Shown here in pieces: positions 26,355 through 35,204 of a stretch of DNA of 64,000 bases. The stretch comes from Limnohabitans sp. T6-20. GTDB lineage: Bacteria; Pseudomonadota; Gammaproteobacteria; Burkholderiales; Burkholderiaceae_C. The notes beneath the pieces are model-generated. The model had not been told where the DNA came from, did not search any database, and saw only the letters and a program-made list of their open reading frames with translations. Position numbers and translations under genes: made by a program. The stretch is from the NCBI RefSeq assembly GCF_003063505.1, contig NZ_NERW01000003.1, forward strand, positions 744,001-808,000, read 5' to 3'. Every line of letters starts with the position of its first letter. Position 1 is the first letter of the stretch.

Positions 26355-27224
26355 TCAGGCCGCCTGGGCCATGGGCGTGGGCCAGGCCAATACCGGCGCG
26401 GGGTGATGCAATGCAGCTGCTGGCGCTTGTGCAGAAGTCAGCAACTCGCTGCCACTCAAAAATTCATCGGCCTGCATGCCGTACAACTCACGCAGCAAAG
26501 CAGGGGTCAGGCTGGCCGAGGGACCGTCGTACACCACCTGGCCCTGGTTGAGCGCAATCACACGCGGGCAATAGCGGATGGCCATGTCCACCTGGTGCAA
26601 GGACACCACCACCGTGCGGCCGTCTTCGCGCTGGATGCGGGTCAGGATTTCCATGACCTTGCGTGAGGCCTCGGGGTCGAGCGAAGCGATCGGTTCATCG
26701 GCCAACACCAGCTGGGCACCTTGCACCAGCGTGCGGGCAATGGCGGCACGCTGTTGCTGACCACCCGACAAAGTCGAGGCGCGCTGTGCATGGCAATCCA
26801 TGATGCCGACACGCTGCAAGGCGTCCAGTGCCAATGAGCGCTCATGCTGATTGAACCAACGTGCCAGGCCGCGCCACCAGGGCATGGTGTGCAAACGCCC
26901 CACCAGCACATTGACCAGCACAGGCAGGCGGTCGACCAGGTTGAATTGCTGGAACACAAAGCCAACCTGCGAACGGATGGTTCGGATGTCCGACGTGATG
27001 CGCCCGTTGCGCTGCACACACTGGCCATTGACTTCGATCAACGAGCCTGACCCGGCATCGGCTTCTAGCAGACCCGCCACCATGCGCAGCAAGGTTGATT
27101 TGCCTGAGCCTGATGCACCGATCAAGGCCACCATTTCACCGGTGCCAATGTCGATGTTGATGTCACGCAAAGCGTGCTTGCCATTGGCAAAATGTTTGTC
27201 GATGTTTTGGATACGCAGTGCCAT
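26355..27224 (-). CDS. phnC: Phosphonate ABC transporter ATPase
   Basis: Energises PhnDE. I start at ATG 27224 ([21 protein letters not shown]; 289 aa); the 56 upstream codons lack family similarity and overlap the regulatory region. Walker A is [16 protein letters not shown], signature [15 protein letters not shown], Walker [16 protein letters not shown]-terminal extension of about 40 residues follows the usual end. A Pho-box-like site and a PhnF-type operator sit upstream, so this transporter unit has its own promoter separate from phnG-M. Confidence 0.94.
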   Translation of the reverse strand: MALRIQNIDKHFANGKHALRDINIDIGTGEMVALIGASGSGKSTLLRMVAGLLEADAGSGSLIEVNGQCVQRNGRITSDIRTIRSQVGFVFQQFNLVDRLPVLVNVLVGRLHTMPWWRGLARWFNQHERSLALDALQRVGIMDCHAQRASTLSGGQQQRAAIARTLVQGAQLVLADEPIASLDPEASRKVMEILTRIQREDGRTVVVSLHQVDMAIRYCPRVIALNQGQVVYDGPSASLTPALLRELYGMQADEFLSGSELLTSAQAPAAALHHPAPVLAWPTPMAQAA

Positions 27225-27243
27225 GTGAATGACTTTCGGAAGA

Positions 27244-27254
27244 TGTCTATACAA
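27244..27254. promoter_or_regulatory. Putative PhnF operator upstream of phnC
   Basis: TGTCTATACAA here is identical to the core of a dyad in the phnF-phnG intergenic region (33674-33684). Two copies at the two phn promoters suggest a shared GntR-type operator. It lies 20-30 bases before the phnC ATG, consistent with repression. Confidence 0.6.
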
Positions 27255-27274
27255 GCGGAGTTTGGACAGGCTGT

Positions 27275-27292
27275 GTGACAGGCTTTTGACAC
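27275..27292 (-). promoter_or_regulatory. Pho-box-like site upstream of phnC
   Basis: Minus-strand GTGTCAA-AAGC-CTGTCAC, with a third partial repeat (CTGTCC) one turn further. It ends 50 bases before the phnC ATG. The second half is a perfect match to the consensus. Confidence 0.65.
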
Positions 27293-27318
27293 CTGCGGGA
27301 AGCTTGCGTGTCAGTGCA

Positions 27319-28488
27319 TCAAAGCACGCGCTGCCCTTCACGCCAAACGGCACGCACCACCGCATGGCGTTGGCCTTGGGGCATGTCCACAAAGCGCACC
27401 TGGATCAGGTCGGCGCGCAGGCCTGGGGCGATTTGTCCCCGGTCTTTCAGGCCGGTGGCCTGTGCCGGGTTGTGGGTGACGGTGGCCACGGCCTGCGGCA
27501 AGCTCAGGATGCCGTCATCGACCAAGCGCACCACGGCGCTCAGCATGCTGCCGGGCACATAGTCCGACGACAAGATGTCGAGCAGGCCATGGCGTGCCAG
27601 TTCGCCCGCCGACACATTGCCCGAATGCGAGCCGCCGCGCACCACATTGGGTCCGCCCATCACGTTCAGCAGGCCATGCGCGTGGGCCGTGCGTGCAGCC
27701 AGCACGGTGGTCGGAAACTCGGACATGCTGGCCCCTTCGGCATGGGCTTGCGCCACATGGGCGGCGGTGGTGTCGTCGTGGCTGGCCAGCGCAATACCGT
27801 GGCTGCGGCAGTAGTCCACAAAGTAAGCGCGGTGGGGCTGGGCGTAGCGGTCTTGCAACTCGGCCGACAAAGCCACCTGGCGTTCGAATTTTTCATTCGA
27901 CCAGCCTTTTTTTCCGGTGTAGTAAACGCGGGCCACATCGATGTTTTCCCACTGGCGCTGACCGGGTGTGTGGTCCATCAGCGAGATCAGCGACAAGCGT
28001 GGGTGGTCATGGAAGGGCTTGAACAAATCAATGGTGTTGGGCGCAGGCAACTCGCAGCGCACATGCAAATGATGGTCGGCGCGCAGCAGGTTTTGCCGGG
28101 TGCACAGGTCGATGGTCTCGATCACCGGGTCCCAGGTGCTGCCGCGCAGGCTGTCCGGGTCGGCATCGCCCACGCCCAGTGCGTCAAACACGGTGGTGAT
28201 GCCTGCTGCGGCCACCTCGGCGTCGTGCGCCAGCAACGCAGGCATTTCTGCCCACTGCACTTTGGGGCGAGGCATCAGGTGGCGCTCGAAGTTGTCGGTG
28301 TGCATCTCCACAAAGCCGGGCATGAGGTAGTCGCCTTCCATGTCCAAGCCTTCGGCACCCGAGGCGCTGCCCTGGTCCACCGAATGGATGCGCCCGTCCT
28401 TCACATGTACGCTGCCTTGCACTACTTCGGTGGGCAACACAAGGCGGGAATTTTTGAAGATGGCGGTGGTCAACACAGCGGCATTCAT
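27319..28488 (-). CDS. phnM: Alpha-D-ribose 1-methylphosphonate 5-triphosphate diphosphatase
   Basis: Amidohydrolase that removes pyrophosphate from the triphosphate made by PhnI, giving the substrate of PhnJ. The 389-aa protein has [20 protein letters not shown] with metal ligands of the HxD type. Later come [15 protein letters not shown] and the [29 protein letters not shown] segment near the last metal Asp. It overlaps phnL by four bases and ends the phnG-phnM operon. Confidence 0.94.
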   Translation of the reverse strand: MNAAVLTTAIFKNSRLVLPTEVVQGSVHVKDGRIHSVDQGSASGAEGLDMEGDYLMPGFVEMHTDNFERHLMPRPKVQWAEMPALLAHDAEVAAAGITTVFDALGVGDADPDSLRGSTWDPVIETIDLCTRQNLLRADHHLHVRCELPAPNTIDLFKPFHDHPRLSLISLMDHTPGQRQWENIDVARVYYTGKKGWSNEKFERQVALSAELQDRYAQPHRAYFVDYCRSHGIALASHDDTTAAHVAQAHAEGASMSEFPTTVLAARTAHAHGLLNVMGGPNVVRGGSHSGNVSAGELARHGLLDILSSDYVPGSMLSAVVRLVDDGILSLPQAVATVTHNPAQATGLKDRGQIAPGLRADLIQVRFVDMPQGQRHAVVRAVWREGQRVL

Positions 28489-29189
28489 GCGGCGCTCCTG
28501 AACTGGGCCACGTCGACACGGCGGGTCGCCACAGCAGCGCCCACATGCGCGTCATGGAAGATGCCCACCAGCGCGGCACCCCTGCCCACGGCTTCGTGGA
28601 TCAAATCGATCACGGTCTGGGTGTTGGCCGCGTCGAGCGAAGCGGTGGGCTCGTCGAGCAAAAGGATGGGGCGGGGTTTGATCATGTTGCGGGCAATGTT
28701 GATGCGTTGTTGTTCGCCACCGGAAAAGGTGGCCGGAGGCAGGTGCCACAGGCGCTCGGGAATGCGCAGGCGGGTCAGCCACACACGGGCTTGTTCGCGG
28801 GCGGTTTCCATCGCCTCGGCCTGTTCGGCCACGTCTTCCATCAAAGGCTCGGCCACCACATCGAGCGCCGATACACGCGGGATCACGCGCAAAAACTGGC
28901 TGACATAGCCCACCGTGTCGCGGCGCATGCGCACCAGTTCGCGGGGTGAGGCCTGCGCCAGGTCGAGCACCTGACCGTTGGCCTGGCGCACCTCAATCTG
29001 CCCACTGGTGGCGCGGTAGTTGGCATAAATGAGCTTGAGCAAAGTGCTCTTGCCCATGCCCGATGGGCCGTCGAGCACCACGCATTCGCCCGGGGCCACC
29101 GACAAATCGACCTGGTTGAGCACCTGCAGTTCGGCGCCATTTTGGTGGTGCAGCGTGAAGCGCTTGGACACCTGTTTCATGTGCAGCAT
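28485..29189 (-). CDS. phnL: C-P lyase accessory ABC-type ATPase PhnL
   Basis: An ABC-type ATPase of the carbon-phosphorus lyase system, not a transporter subunit. I start at ATG 29189 (MLHMKQVSKRFTLHHQNG; 234 aa). Walker A GPSGMGKSTLLKLIYANY, signature FSGGEQQRINIARNM, Walker B ILLLDEPTASLDA. TVGYVSQFLRVIPRVSALDVVAEPL is the PhnL-specific Q-loop region. It lies 19 bases after phnK. Confidence 0.93.
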   Translation of the reverse strand: MLHMKQVSKRFTLHHQNGAELQVLNQVDLSVAPGECVVLDGPSGMGKSTLLKLIYANYRATSGQIEVRQANGQVLDLAQASPRELVRMRRDTVGYVSQFLRVIPRVSALDVVAEPLMEDVAEQAEAMETAREQARVWLTRLRIPERLWHLPPATFSGGEQQRINIARNMIKPRPILLLDEPTASLDAANTQTVIDLIHEAVGRGAALVGIFHDAHVGAAVATRRVDVAQFRSAA

Positions 29190-29208
29190 CGTGGGGTTTC
29201 CGAAAGGT

Positions 29209-29997
29209 TCAGGGTTGCAAGACAGAAGACACCAGCAATTGGGTGTAGGGGTGTTGCGGGTCATCGAGCACTTGGTCGGTGAGCCCGGCTTCGACCACAC
29301 GGCCGCGCTGCATGACCATCATGCGGTGGGCCAGCAAACGGGCCACGGCCAGATCGTGCGTGACGATGACCACGGCCAGTTGCATCTGGCGGGTGAGCTG
29401 GCGCAGCAAATCCAGCAAGCGCGCTTGCACCGAAACATCGAGCCCCGAGGTGGGTTCGTCCATGAAGACCAGTCGTGGGCGGGTCACCAGATTGCGGGCA
29501 ATTTGCAGGCGCTGGCGCATGCCGCCCGAGAAGGTGCGCGGCGCATCGTCGATGCGGGCCGCGTCGATCTCGACCCGCTGCAACCAGTCTTGCGCGGTGC
29601 TGCGCAACTGGCCGTAATGCTGCTCGCCCAGGCCCATCAGGCGTTCGCCCACGTTGGCCCCGGCAGACACGTCCATGCGCAGACCATCGGCCGCGTTCTG
29701 GTGCACAAAGCCCCAGTCGGTGCGGGCCAGCAGGCGCTGCTGGGCTTCGGTCATGGTGTAAATGTCTTGCAGCTGGCCGTCGCGTCCCAGAAACTCGACC
29801 TGACCGGCATCGGGTCGGCTGCGCGCCGCAATGGCGTTGAGCAAGGTGGTTTTGCCCGAGCCGGATTCGCCGACCACGGCCAGCACTTCGCCGGGCCACA
29901 GGTCAAAGCTGGCCTCGTGCAGGGCGACGCGCTCGCCATAGCGTTTACCCACGCCACGCACGCGCAAAAGTGGCAATGTGTTGTCCAGAGTGTCCAT
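29209..29997 (-). CDS. phnK: C-P lyase ATPase PhnK
   Basis: ABC-type ATPase that docks on the PhnGHIJ core, which requires ATP turnover. The 262-aa protein has Walker A GESGSGKTTLLNAIAARS and the PhnK Q-loop region DWGFVHQNAADGLRM. The signature is FSGGMRQRLQIARNL and Walker B LVFMDEPTSGLDV. It resembles oligopeptide transporter ATPases, but the position inside the phn operon settles identity. It starts one base downstream of the acetyltransferase gene stop. Confidence 0.93.
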   Translation of the reverse strand: MDTLDNTLPLLRVRGVGKRYGERVALHEASFDLWPGEVLAVVGESGSGKTTLLNAIAARSRPDAGQVEFLGRDGQLQDIYTMTEAQQRLLARTDWGFVHQNAADGLRMDVSAGANVGERLMGLGEQHYGQLRSTAQDWLQRVEIDAARIDDAPRTFSGGMRQRLQIARNLVTRPRLVFMDEPTSGLDVSVQARLLDLLRQLTRQMQLAVVIVTHDLAVARLLAHRMMVMQRGRVVEAGLTDQVLDDPQHPYTQLLVSSVLQP

Positions 29998-29998
29998 C

Positions 29999-30475
29999 TC
30001 AAATCCCGATCACAAAACTGAAACCGTGCCGCTGAAAACCCAGCGACTCGTAAAAGGCATGGGCGCGTTCGCGCTTTTGGTTTGACGACAGCACCAGCTT
30101 GTAGCAAGCGGCTGCACGGGCCTGCTGCTGGGCGTGCTGCATCATTTGCTGGCCAATGCCCTGGCCTTGCCGGTCGGCGCTGACCACCACGTCTTCGACG
30201 ATGGCCGATGGTGTGCCCCGGTGCGCCAGGTTGTGCATGATGAGCAAGGCATAGGTACCCACCACTTCACCGCCGCTGGCGGCTTTGCTGTTGTTGCCGT
30301 TGTCGTTGTTGCAGGCCACCCACAGCCGGTAGCTGGGGTACTGGCGAAACTGCGCCAACAGCAGCTTGGCCTCATCGGGCGTCAGCACCTGGCCGTCGTC
30401 CATGCCCGGCTGGGCGTAAAGGGCCAGCACGGCGGGCAGGTCGTCCTCGGTGGCTTCGCGGATCAGCAGGTTCAT
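29999..30475 (-). CDS. phnO: GNAT acetyltransferase, PhnO-like
   Basis: A 158-aa GNAT protein inserted between phnJ and phnK. PhnO acetylates aminoalkylphosphonates, protecting the cell from aminomethylphosphonate and helping its use. The acetyl-CoA loop is VVVSADRQGQGIGQQMMQHAQ, and the C-terminus HAFYESLGFQRHGFSF matches PhnO length and layout. A low-complexity stretch NNDNGNNSKAASGG (about residues 56-69) forms an unusual loop before strand 4. Overlaps phnJ by four bases. The symbol is by position and size; the substrate is inferred. Confidence 0.7.
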   Translation of the reverse strand: MNLLIREATEDDLPAVLALYAQPGMDDGQVLTPDEAKLLLAQFRQYPSYRLWVACNNDNGNNSKAASGGEVVGTYALLIMHNLAHRGTPSAIVEDVVVSADRQGQGIGQQMMQHAQQQARAAACYKLVLSSNQKRERAHAFYESLGFQRHGFSFVIGI

Positions 30476-31410
30476 GACGCGACCGTTCCCAGCGCTGCGG
30501 GGATCTGACTCCCGGCCTCATCCTGCCGAGTCTGGCAGTAGTCTGAATCGGAGCACACATGCATGCGGCCTCCGGCATCGTCGGTGATGACTTCGTCCAA
30601 AAAGGAATCGGTGGCCCCGCACAAGGCACAAGACGCTTTCCACTTTTGCACTTCAAACGGGTGGTCATCGAAGGCCAGACTTTCCACCGGCGTGTAGGGC
30701 GGCACCGCGTAAATGCGTTTTTCGCGGCCAGCGCCAAACAACTGCAGCGCCGGGTTCATGTGCATCTTGGGGTTGTCGAACTTCGGAATGGGTGAAGGCG
30801 ACATGATGTAGCGCTGGTTCACCATGACCGGGTAGTCGTAGGTGGTGGCGATGTGGCCATAGCGTGCGATGTCTTCGTAGAGCTTCACATGCATCAGCCC
30901 GTATTCGGCCAGGCCGTGCAGGGTGCGGGTTTCGGTCTCGCGGGGCTCCAGTCGCTGCATGGGCTCAGGCACTGGCACCTGGTACACGATGATCTGGCCT
31001 TCGGTCAAAGGCTTCTCGGGTATGCGGTGGCGCGTCTGGATCAGCGTGGCTTCGTGCGTACGGGTGGTGGTGTCCACGCCCGCAGTGCGCTCAAAAAAGC
31101 GGCGGATGTTGACCGCGTTCACCGTGTCGTCCGAACCTTGGTCAATGACCTTGAGCACGTCCTGCGGGCCGATCACCGAGGCGGTGACCTGGATGCCGCC
31201 TGTGCCCCAGCCGTAGGGCAAAGGCATTTCGCGTGAGCCAAACGGCACCTGGTAACCGGGAATGGCCACGGCCTTGAGGATCGCGCGGCGGATCATGCGT
31301 TTGGTGCGCTCGTCCAGGTAGGCGAAGTTGACTTCGGGGGCGCTGTCTGGGGTGCGGGGTGCGCCGTTTTCGGGGGCAGCCCATTCAGGGAATTCGCGGG
31401 GGGCGTTCAT
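30472..31410 (-). CDS. phnJ: C-P lyase radical SAM enzyme PhnJ
   Basis: Catalyses the actual carbon-phosphorus bond cleavage, converting 5-phosphoribose 1-methylphosphonate into methane and 5-phosphoribose 1,2-cyclic phosphate. The 312-aa protein has the family start NFAYLDERTKRMIRRAILKAVAIPGYQVPF. The four conserved cysteines are C261, C264, C286 and C292 (CALCGATDSF...HVCSDSDYC), which provide the unusual CX2CX21C iron-sulphur site. It overlaps phnI and the phnO-like gene by four bases each. Confidence 0.96.
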   Translation of the reverse strand: MNAPREFPEWAAPENGAPRTPDSAPEVNFAYLDERTKRMIRRAILKAVAIPGYQVPFGSREMPLPYGWGTGGIQVTASVIGPQDVLKVIDQGSDDTVNAVNIRRFFERTAGVDTTTRTHEATLIQTRHRIPEKPLTEGQIIVYQVPVPEPMQRLEPRETETRTLHGLAEYGLMHVKLYEDIARYGHIATTYDYPVMVNQRYIMSPSPIPKFDNPKMHMNPALQLFGAGREKRIYAVPPYTPVESLAFDDHPFEVQKWKASCALCGATDSFLDEVITDDAGGRMHVCSDSDYCQTRQDEAGSQIPAALGTVAS

Positions 31411-32519
31411 GCGGTCTCCTCGGGGTGCTCGGATGCGCTGGCGGCTTGCGCGCGCATCTTGCGCACCAGCTCTAGTTCGGACTGGAAGTCCACGTAGTGC
31501 GGCAGCTTCAGGTGCTGGACAAAGCCCGAGGCCTCCAGGCTGTCACTGTGTGAGAGCACAAACTCCTGCATCTGGGCTGGGGACTGGATGTCTTCACCCA
31601 GCTCGTCGGCACGCAAAGCGCGGTCCACCAGGCTCATGGCCATGGCTTTGCGTTCGCTGTGGCCAAAGGCCAGGCCATAGCCGCGTGTGAATTTCGGCGG
31701 CTCGGTTTGGCTGCCGCCAAACTGGTTGACCATTTCGCATTCGGTGATTTCGATGTCACCGATCGAGATGGCAAAACCGAGTTCTTCGGGTTCGATCTCC
31801 ACCGCCACCTGGCCCAGCCGCACTTCGCCGACAAACGGGTGGGTGTGCGAATAACCGCGCTGGGTCGAATAGGCAATGGCCAGCAAAAAGCCTTCGTCGC
31901 CGCGTGCCAGGTTTTGCAAACGGGTGGCACGGCCTGCCGGAAAGCGCAACGGCTCGCGGGTCAAGTCGGATGGGGCCGGGTCTTCTGCGGCTGGGGCGAA
32001 GGTTTCAATCAGGCCTTCCTGGTTGAGCAGGTCCACCACGCGGGGCACGGCTTCGATGGGTGTGGTGGCCAGTTCCGGTGCGGCGTCAGGCGCGTGATCC
32101 AAAGTTTGCGCGTCGGCCAGCAAGCTGAAGTCGAGCAAGCGCTGTGTGTAATCGTAAGTGGGACCCAGCACCTGGCCACCGGGCAAGTCCTTGAAGGTGG
32201 CCGAGATGCGGCGGTTCAGCTGCATGTGGCTGGTGTCCAGCGGGCAGGTGCTGCCCAGGCGCGGCAAGGTGGCCCGGTAGGCGCGCAACAAAAAGATGGC
32301 TTCCACCAGGTCGCCGCTGGCTTGCTTGATGGCCAGCGCGGCCAGTTCAGGGTCGTACACCGAGCCTTCGGTCATGACGCGGTCCACCGACAGTTTGAGC
32401 TGCTGGCAGATTTGGGCCACAGACAGTTCGGGCTGGGTGGTGTCACCACGGCGCTGCGCGGCGAGCAGCTTGTAGCTGTTGAGGATGGCGGTTTCTCCGC
32501 CTTTGACGGCAACGTACAT
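31407..32519 (-). CDS. phnI: C-P lyase core subunit / nucleosidase PhnI
   Basis: Replaces the base of ATP with the phosphonate to give ribose 1-phosphonate 5-triphosphate, together with PhnG, H and L. Start ATG 32519 gives MYVAVKGGETAILNSYKLLA (370 aa), the family N-terminus; longer upstream frame is not conserved in pattern. The body has GYSHTHPFVGEVRLGQVAVEI and KFTRGYGLAFGHSERKAMAMSLVDRAL. It overlaps phnJ by four bases and starts one base after the phnH stop. Confidence 0.95.
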   Translation of the reverse strand: MYVAVKGGETAILNSYKLLAAQRRGDTTQPELSVAQICQQLKLSVDRVMTEGSVYDPELAALAIKQASGDLVEAIFLLRAYRATLPRLGSTCPLDTSHMQLNRRISATFKDLPGGQVLGPTYDYTQRLLDFSLLADAQTLDHAPDAAPELATTPIEAVPRVVDLLNQEGLIETFAPAAEDPAPSDLTREPLRFPAGRATRLQNLARGDEGFLLAIAYSTQRGYSHTHPFVGEVRLGQVAVEIEPEELGFAISIGDIEITECEMVNQFGGSQTEPPKFTRGYGLAFGHSERKAMAMSLVDRALRADELGEDIQSPAQMQEFVLSHSDSLEASGFVQHLKLPHYVDFQSELELVRKMRAQAASASEHPEETA

Positions 32520-32520
32520 G

Positions 32521-33138
32521 TCAGGACTCCGTGGCGGGCAGGATGCGCGTGGTGCGCGGCAGGCCTGCGATTTGGGTGTTGGTGCAGATGAACACGTCAA
32601 CTCCCCGGGGGAAGCTGGCGTGGTTGTCGGCCCATTGCTGGTTGAAGTCAGATGGCAAACCGCGCACACGCAAATTGCGTTCAGCCGGAATGCCCGGGCC
32701 TTGCAAGCGCCAGCCCATGGCATCGGTTTGCAGGCTGTTCACGTCGAGCACGCAGGTGGCGGACTGGTCGGGGTAAGCGTCGCTGCCTCCTTGCAAACTG
32801 GCCAGGGCAGGCAGCTCATCACCTTGCGCCACCCATACAAATTGTGCAACGCGGGCATCGACCACGATGGGGCAGCCGGTGTGAAAGCGCAGCCAGGCGG
32901 GTGCATCGCTGCTGGCCAAAGTCGGTGACAACCAGAGCGGGGTATCGGCGTCGAGCAAGCCCAGCAGCAATGCCGCTGCCGCGCAATGGCCTTGCCTGGG
33001 CAGTGCGGTGTTCAGCGGCATGTCGAGTGGGCGACCCGGGTGCGACAAGGCATTGAGCGCGACGCGAAACACCGCCTGGCTGCCAAAGGCCTCATGGTCG
33101 AATCCGGCCACGATGTTTTGCAGGTCAGGGGCATTCAT
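32521..33138 (-). CDS. phnH: C-P lyase core subunit PhnH
   Basis: Homodimeric part of the PhnGHIJ complex with a pseudo-PLP-transferase fold. The 205-aa protein shows the family pattern FDHEAFGSQAVFRVALNALSHPGRPL and DADTPLWLSP near the N-terminus. The C-terminus has FPRGVDVFICTNTQIAGLPRTTRI. It overlaps phnG by four bases. Confidence 0.94.
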   Translation of the reverse strand: MNAPDLQNIVAGFDHEAFGSQAVFRVALNALSHPGRPLDMPLNTALPRQGHCAAAALLLGLLDADTPLWLSPTLASSDAPAWLRFHTGCPIVVDARVAQFVWVAQGDELPALASLQGGSDAYPDQSATCVLDVNSLQTDAMGWRLQGPGIPAERNLRVRGLPSDFNQQWADNHASFPRGVDVFICTNTQIAGLPRTTRILPATES

Positions 33139-33653
33139 GCTTCATCTCCTTCGTCGTCACCACCGGCTTCGCGGGCCACCGTCAAAAAGTCCACCTTGGT
33201 GGTCTGGACGCGTTCGTGGCGCTGGGCTTGCATTTGTTGCAGGTGCTGGCGCACAGGGTCGATCAGCTGTGCTTCGAGCAAGTCGCGCTGCAAGGGGTCT
33301 TGCAGCAAGGCGTCGGCCATGGCGGCCAGTTGCGCCTGGCGGTGATTGCGGCCCAGCACATAGGCCACGCCCACCGGGGCATTGACGTCTGCATCGGTGT
33401 CGGCACCGGCCAGCCGCAAGGCGCATCGGGTCACGGTGACTTCTCCCAAGTTGAAACGCTCGCCAGTGCCGCCTGCGCGGCCTTGCACCATCATCAAGCC
33501 GGTTTCAGGTTTGCGCAGCCACAGCGGCTTGGTGTGGGTGTGGGCCGTCAAAGCCCCGCTGAGCAAGGGCAAAGGTGCCCGGGCCAGCAGCGCCATCCAT
33601 TCGGGGCGGGAAATTTTCCGGTCCGAGCCGGCATTGTCAAATGCGTGAAACAT
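33135..33653 (-). CDS. phnG: C-P lyase core subunit PhnG
   Basis: First gene of the phnGHIJ-O-KLM operon. The 172-aa protein fits the PhnG family: EWMALLARAPLPLL at the N-terminus, VTRCALRLAG in the middle and YVLGRNHRQAQLAAMADALLQDP near the C-terminus. The start region faces phnF, with 74 bases between the chosen starts. That gap holds the PhnF-type dyad and a Pho half site. Confidence 0.92.
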   Translation of the reverse strand: MFHAFDNAGSDRKISRPEWMALLARAPLPLLSGALTAHTHTKPLWLRKPETGLMMVQGRAGGTGERFNLGEVTVTRCALRLAGADTDADVNAPVGVAYVLGRNHRQAQLAAMADALLQDPLQRDLLEAQLIDPVRQHLQQMQAQRHERVQTTKVDFLTVAREAGGDDEGDEA

Positions 33654-33665
33654 CGTTGTGGCACC

Positions 33666-33684
33666 CTGTCACTTGTCTATACAA
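33666..33684. promoter_or_regulatory. PhnF-type operator with overlapping Pho half site, phnF-phnG region
   Basis: Dyad TTGT-CTAT-ACAA at 33673-33684 shares eleven identical bases with the site upstream of phnC. Immediately before it, CTGTCAC (33666-33672) is a perfect Pho half site pointing to phnF; the second half, CTATACA, is poor. Overlap of the two could make PhnF and PhoB compete. Confidence 0.6.
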
Positions 33685-33727
33685 CTCAAACATGGGTGCC
33701 AGCTTAGGCAATCCGTGTGTAGCTTTC

Positions 33728-34498
33728 ATGACAGCCATGACCACTTCATTGACGAGTCCACAGCCCCCCACTCAGGACATGCCCGAGCGCGACAGCTTTT
33801 GGTCGCGCATCGCGCAGCAACTGGCCGATGCCATTGGGCAAGGGCACTACATGCCCGGTGAACGCCTGCCATCCGAGCACGCTTTGGCGGAACAGTTTGG
33901 TGTGAACCGTCACACCATCCGCCGCTCTTTGGCCAATCTGGGCCAACGCGGCCTGGTGCGCTCCACGCAAGGGCGCGGCACCTTTGTGGAAGCGTTTGCG
34001 GTGGACCTGGTGCTGGGCAAGCGCACCCGCCACCGCCAAGGCCTGGCGCAAGCCGGCGTGCGTGGCGGACTGCAAATCATCCAGTCAGAAACCGTGCAGG
34101 CCAATGCCGATCAGGCCCAGGCTTTGGACCTTGCTTTGGGCAGCCCTTTGCTTTATCTGCAAGTGCTGGGCGAAGGTGCAGGCCAACCGCTGCATGTGAG
34201 TGAGCGTTACTTTCCCCTGCCGCGTTTTGCCCGGCTGTCCAATGTTGTGCAAAGCAGTGGCTCCATCACTGAGGCATTCGCACAACATGGCGTATCGGAT
34301 TACTTGCGACAGGAAAGCCGCATCAGCGCACGCCTGCCCAATACAGAAGTCGCGGCGCTCCTGAGTCAGACCAGCACACGTCCCGTGCTGCTGGTGACCA
34401 GCGTGAACGTGGACACGCAGGGCGTGCCCATTGAATACGCCCGCGCCTGGTTTGCGGGTGACCGCGTGACATTGACGGTGAAACACGATGAACTCTGA
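33728..34498 (+). CDS. phnF: GntR/HutC-family regulator PhnF
   Basis: Predicted repressor of the phn genes. N-terminal winged helix: DSFWSRIAQQLADAIGQGHYMPGERLPSEHALAEQFGVNRHTIRRSLANLGQRGLVRSTQGRGTFV. The C-terminal UTRA ligand-binding domain ends in ARAWFAGDRVTLTVKHDEL. I use ATG 33728 (256 aa); the open frame extends into phnG on the other strand, which is unlikely. It overlaps the DUF1045 gene by 11 bases. Confidence 0.9.
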   Translation: MTAMTTSLTSPQPPTQDMPERDSFWSRIAQQLADAIGQGHYMPGERLPSEHALAEQFGVNRHTIRRSLANLGQRGLVRSTQGRGTFVEAFAVDLVLGKRTRHRQGLAQAGVRGGLQIIQSETVQANADQAQALDLALGSPLLYLQVLGEGAGQPLHVSERYFPLPRFARLSNVVQSSGSITEAFAQHGVSDYLRQESRISARLPNTEVAALLSQTSTRPVLLVTSVNVDTQGVPIEYARAWFAGDRVTLTVKHDEL

Positions 34499-35204
34499 AC
34501 GCCATTCAACACCTTACCGCTGCGCGGTGTATTTCGTGCCCGAGGTCCACAGCGACTGGTGGCAAGCGGGCAGCCATTGGCTGGGGCGCTGCGCGGCGAG
34601 CGGCGCATCTTATGCACCGCCCGACATCCATGGCGTGACGCCTGGCGAGTTTCAGGCCTGCACCGCCGACCCGCGCCGCTACGGCTGGCACGCCACACTG
34701 AAAGCCCCCTTCGCTCTGGCCCCCGGGCAAAGCCTGGACGCGCTGCGCAGCGCCATGCGGGAACTGGCAGACAGCTTGCCCGCCTTTGACCTGCCGCCGT
34801 TGCGGGTGTGTACGCACGGTGGTTTTTTAGCCTTGCGTCCAGATGGCGATACCGCGCACATCAACGCCACGGCGGCGGCCTGCGTGAAACGCTTGCACGG
34901 CTTGGCACAACCTTTGAACGCAGCTGAATTGGCGCGCCGCCGAAAAGCCCGCCTCACACCCGAACAAGACCAGCTGCTGTTGGAATGGGGCTACCCCTGG
35001 GTGCTTGAACATTTTCAGTTTCACCTGTCCCTGACAGGGCCACTCGATGCGGTCTCAGCCGACGTCCAAACCGCTTTGGTACAAGCGGCGCAGGCACGCT
35101 TTGAGTCTCTGCCGCCGTGTCGGTTTGCGCACATCGCCCTGTTTGCTGAACCCCAAGCCGGTGCCGATTTTGAATTGATCGAACAAATGGAATTGCGCGG
35201 ATGA
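34488..35204 (+). CDS. DUF1045 2H-phosphoesterase of phosphonate operons
   Basis: A 238-aa protein of the DUF1045 family found in phosphonate operons. Two HxT/S motifs mark the 2H phosphoesterase fold, which opens cyclic phosphates: WHATLKAPF (about residue 66) and FQFHLSLTGPL (about 176). A family segment LARRRKARLTPEQDQLLLEWGYPWV lies between them. No phnP (the usual cyclic phosphodiesterase) is seen in this locus, so this protein could open 5-phosphoribose 1,2-cyclic phosphate; that is inference. It is coupled to phnF and phnN by overlaps of 11 and 4 bases. Confidence 0.85.
   Translation: MNSERHSTPYRCAVYFVPEVHSDWWQAGSHWLGRCAASGASYAPPDIHGVTPGEFQACTADPRRYGWHATLKAPFALAPGQSLDALRSAMRELADSLPAFDLPPLRVCTHGGFLALRPDGDTAHINATAAACVKRLHGLAQPLNAAELARRRKARLTPEQDQLLLEWGYPWVLEHFQFHLSLTGPLDAVSADVQTALVQAAQARFESLPPCRFAHIALFAEPQAGADFELIEQMELRG

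Noticed and set aside
27229..28908. 559-codon plus-strand open frame opposite phnM and phnL
   Set aside because: It crosses two well-supported genes on the other strand and shows no domain.
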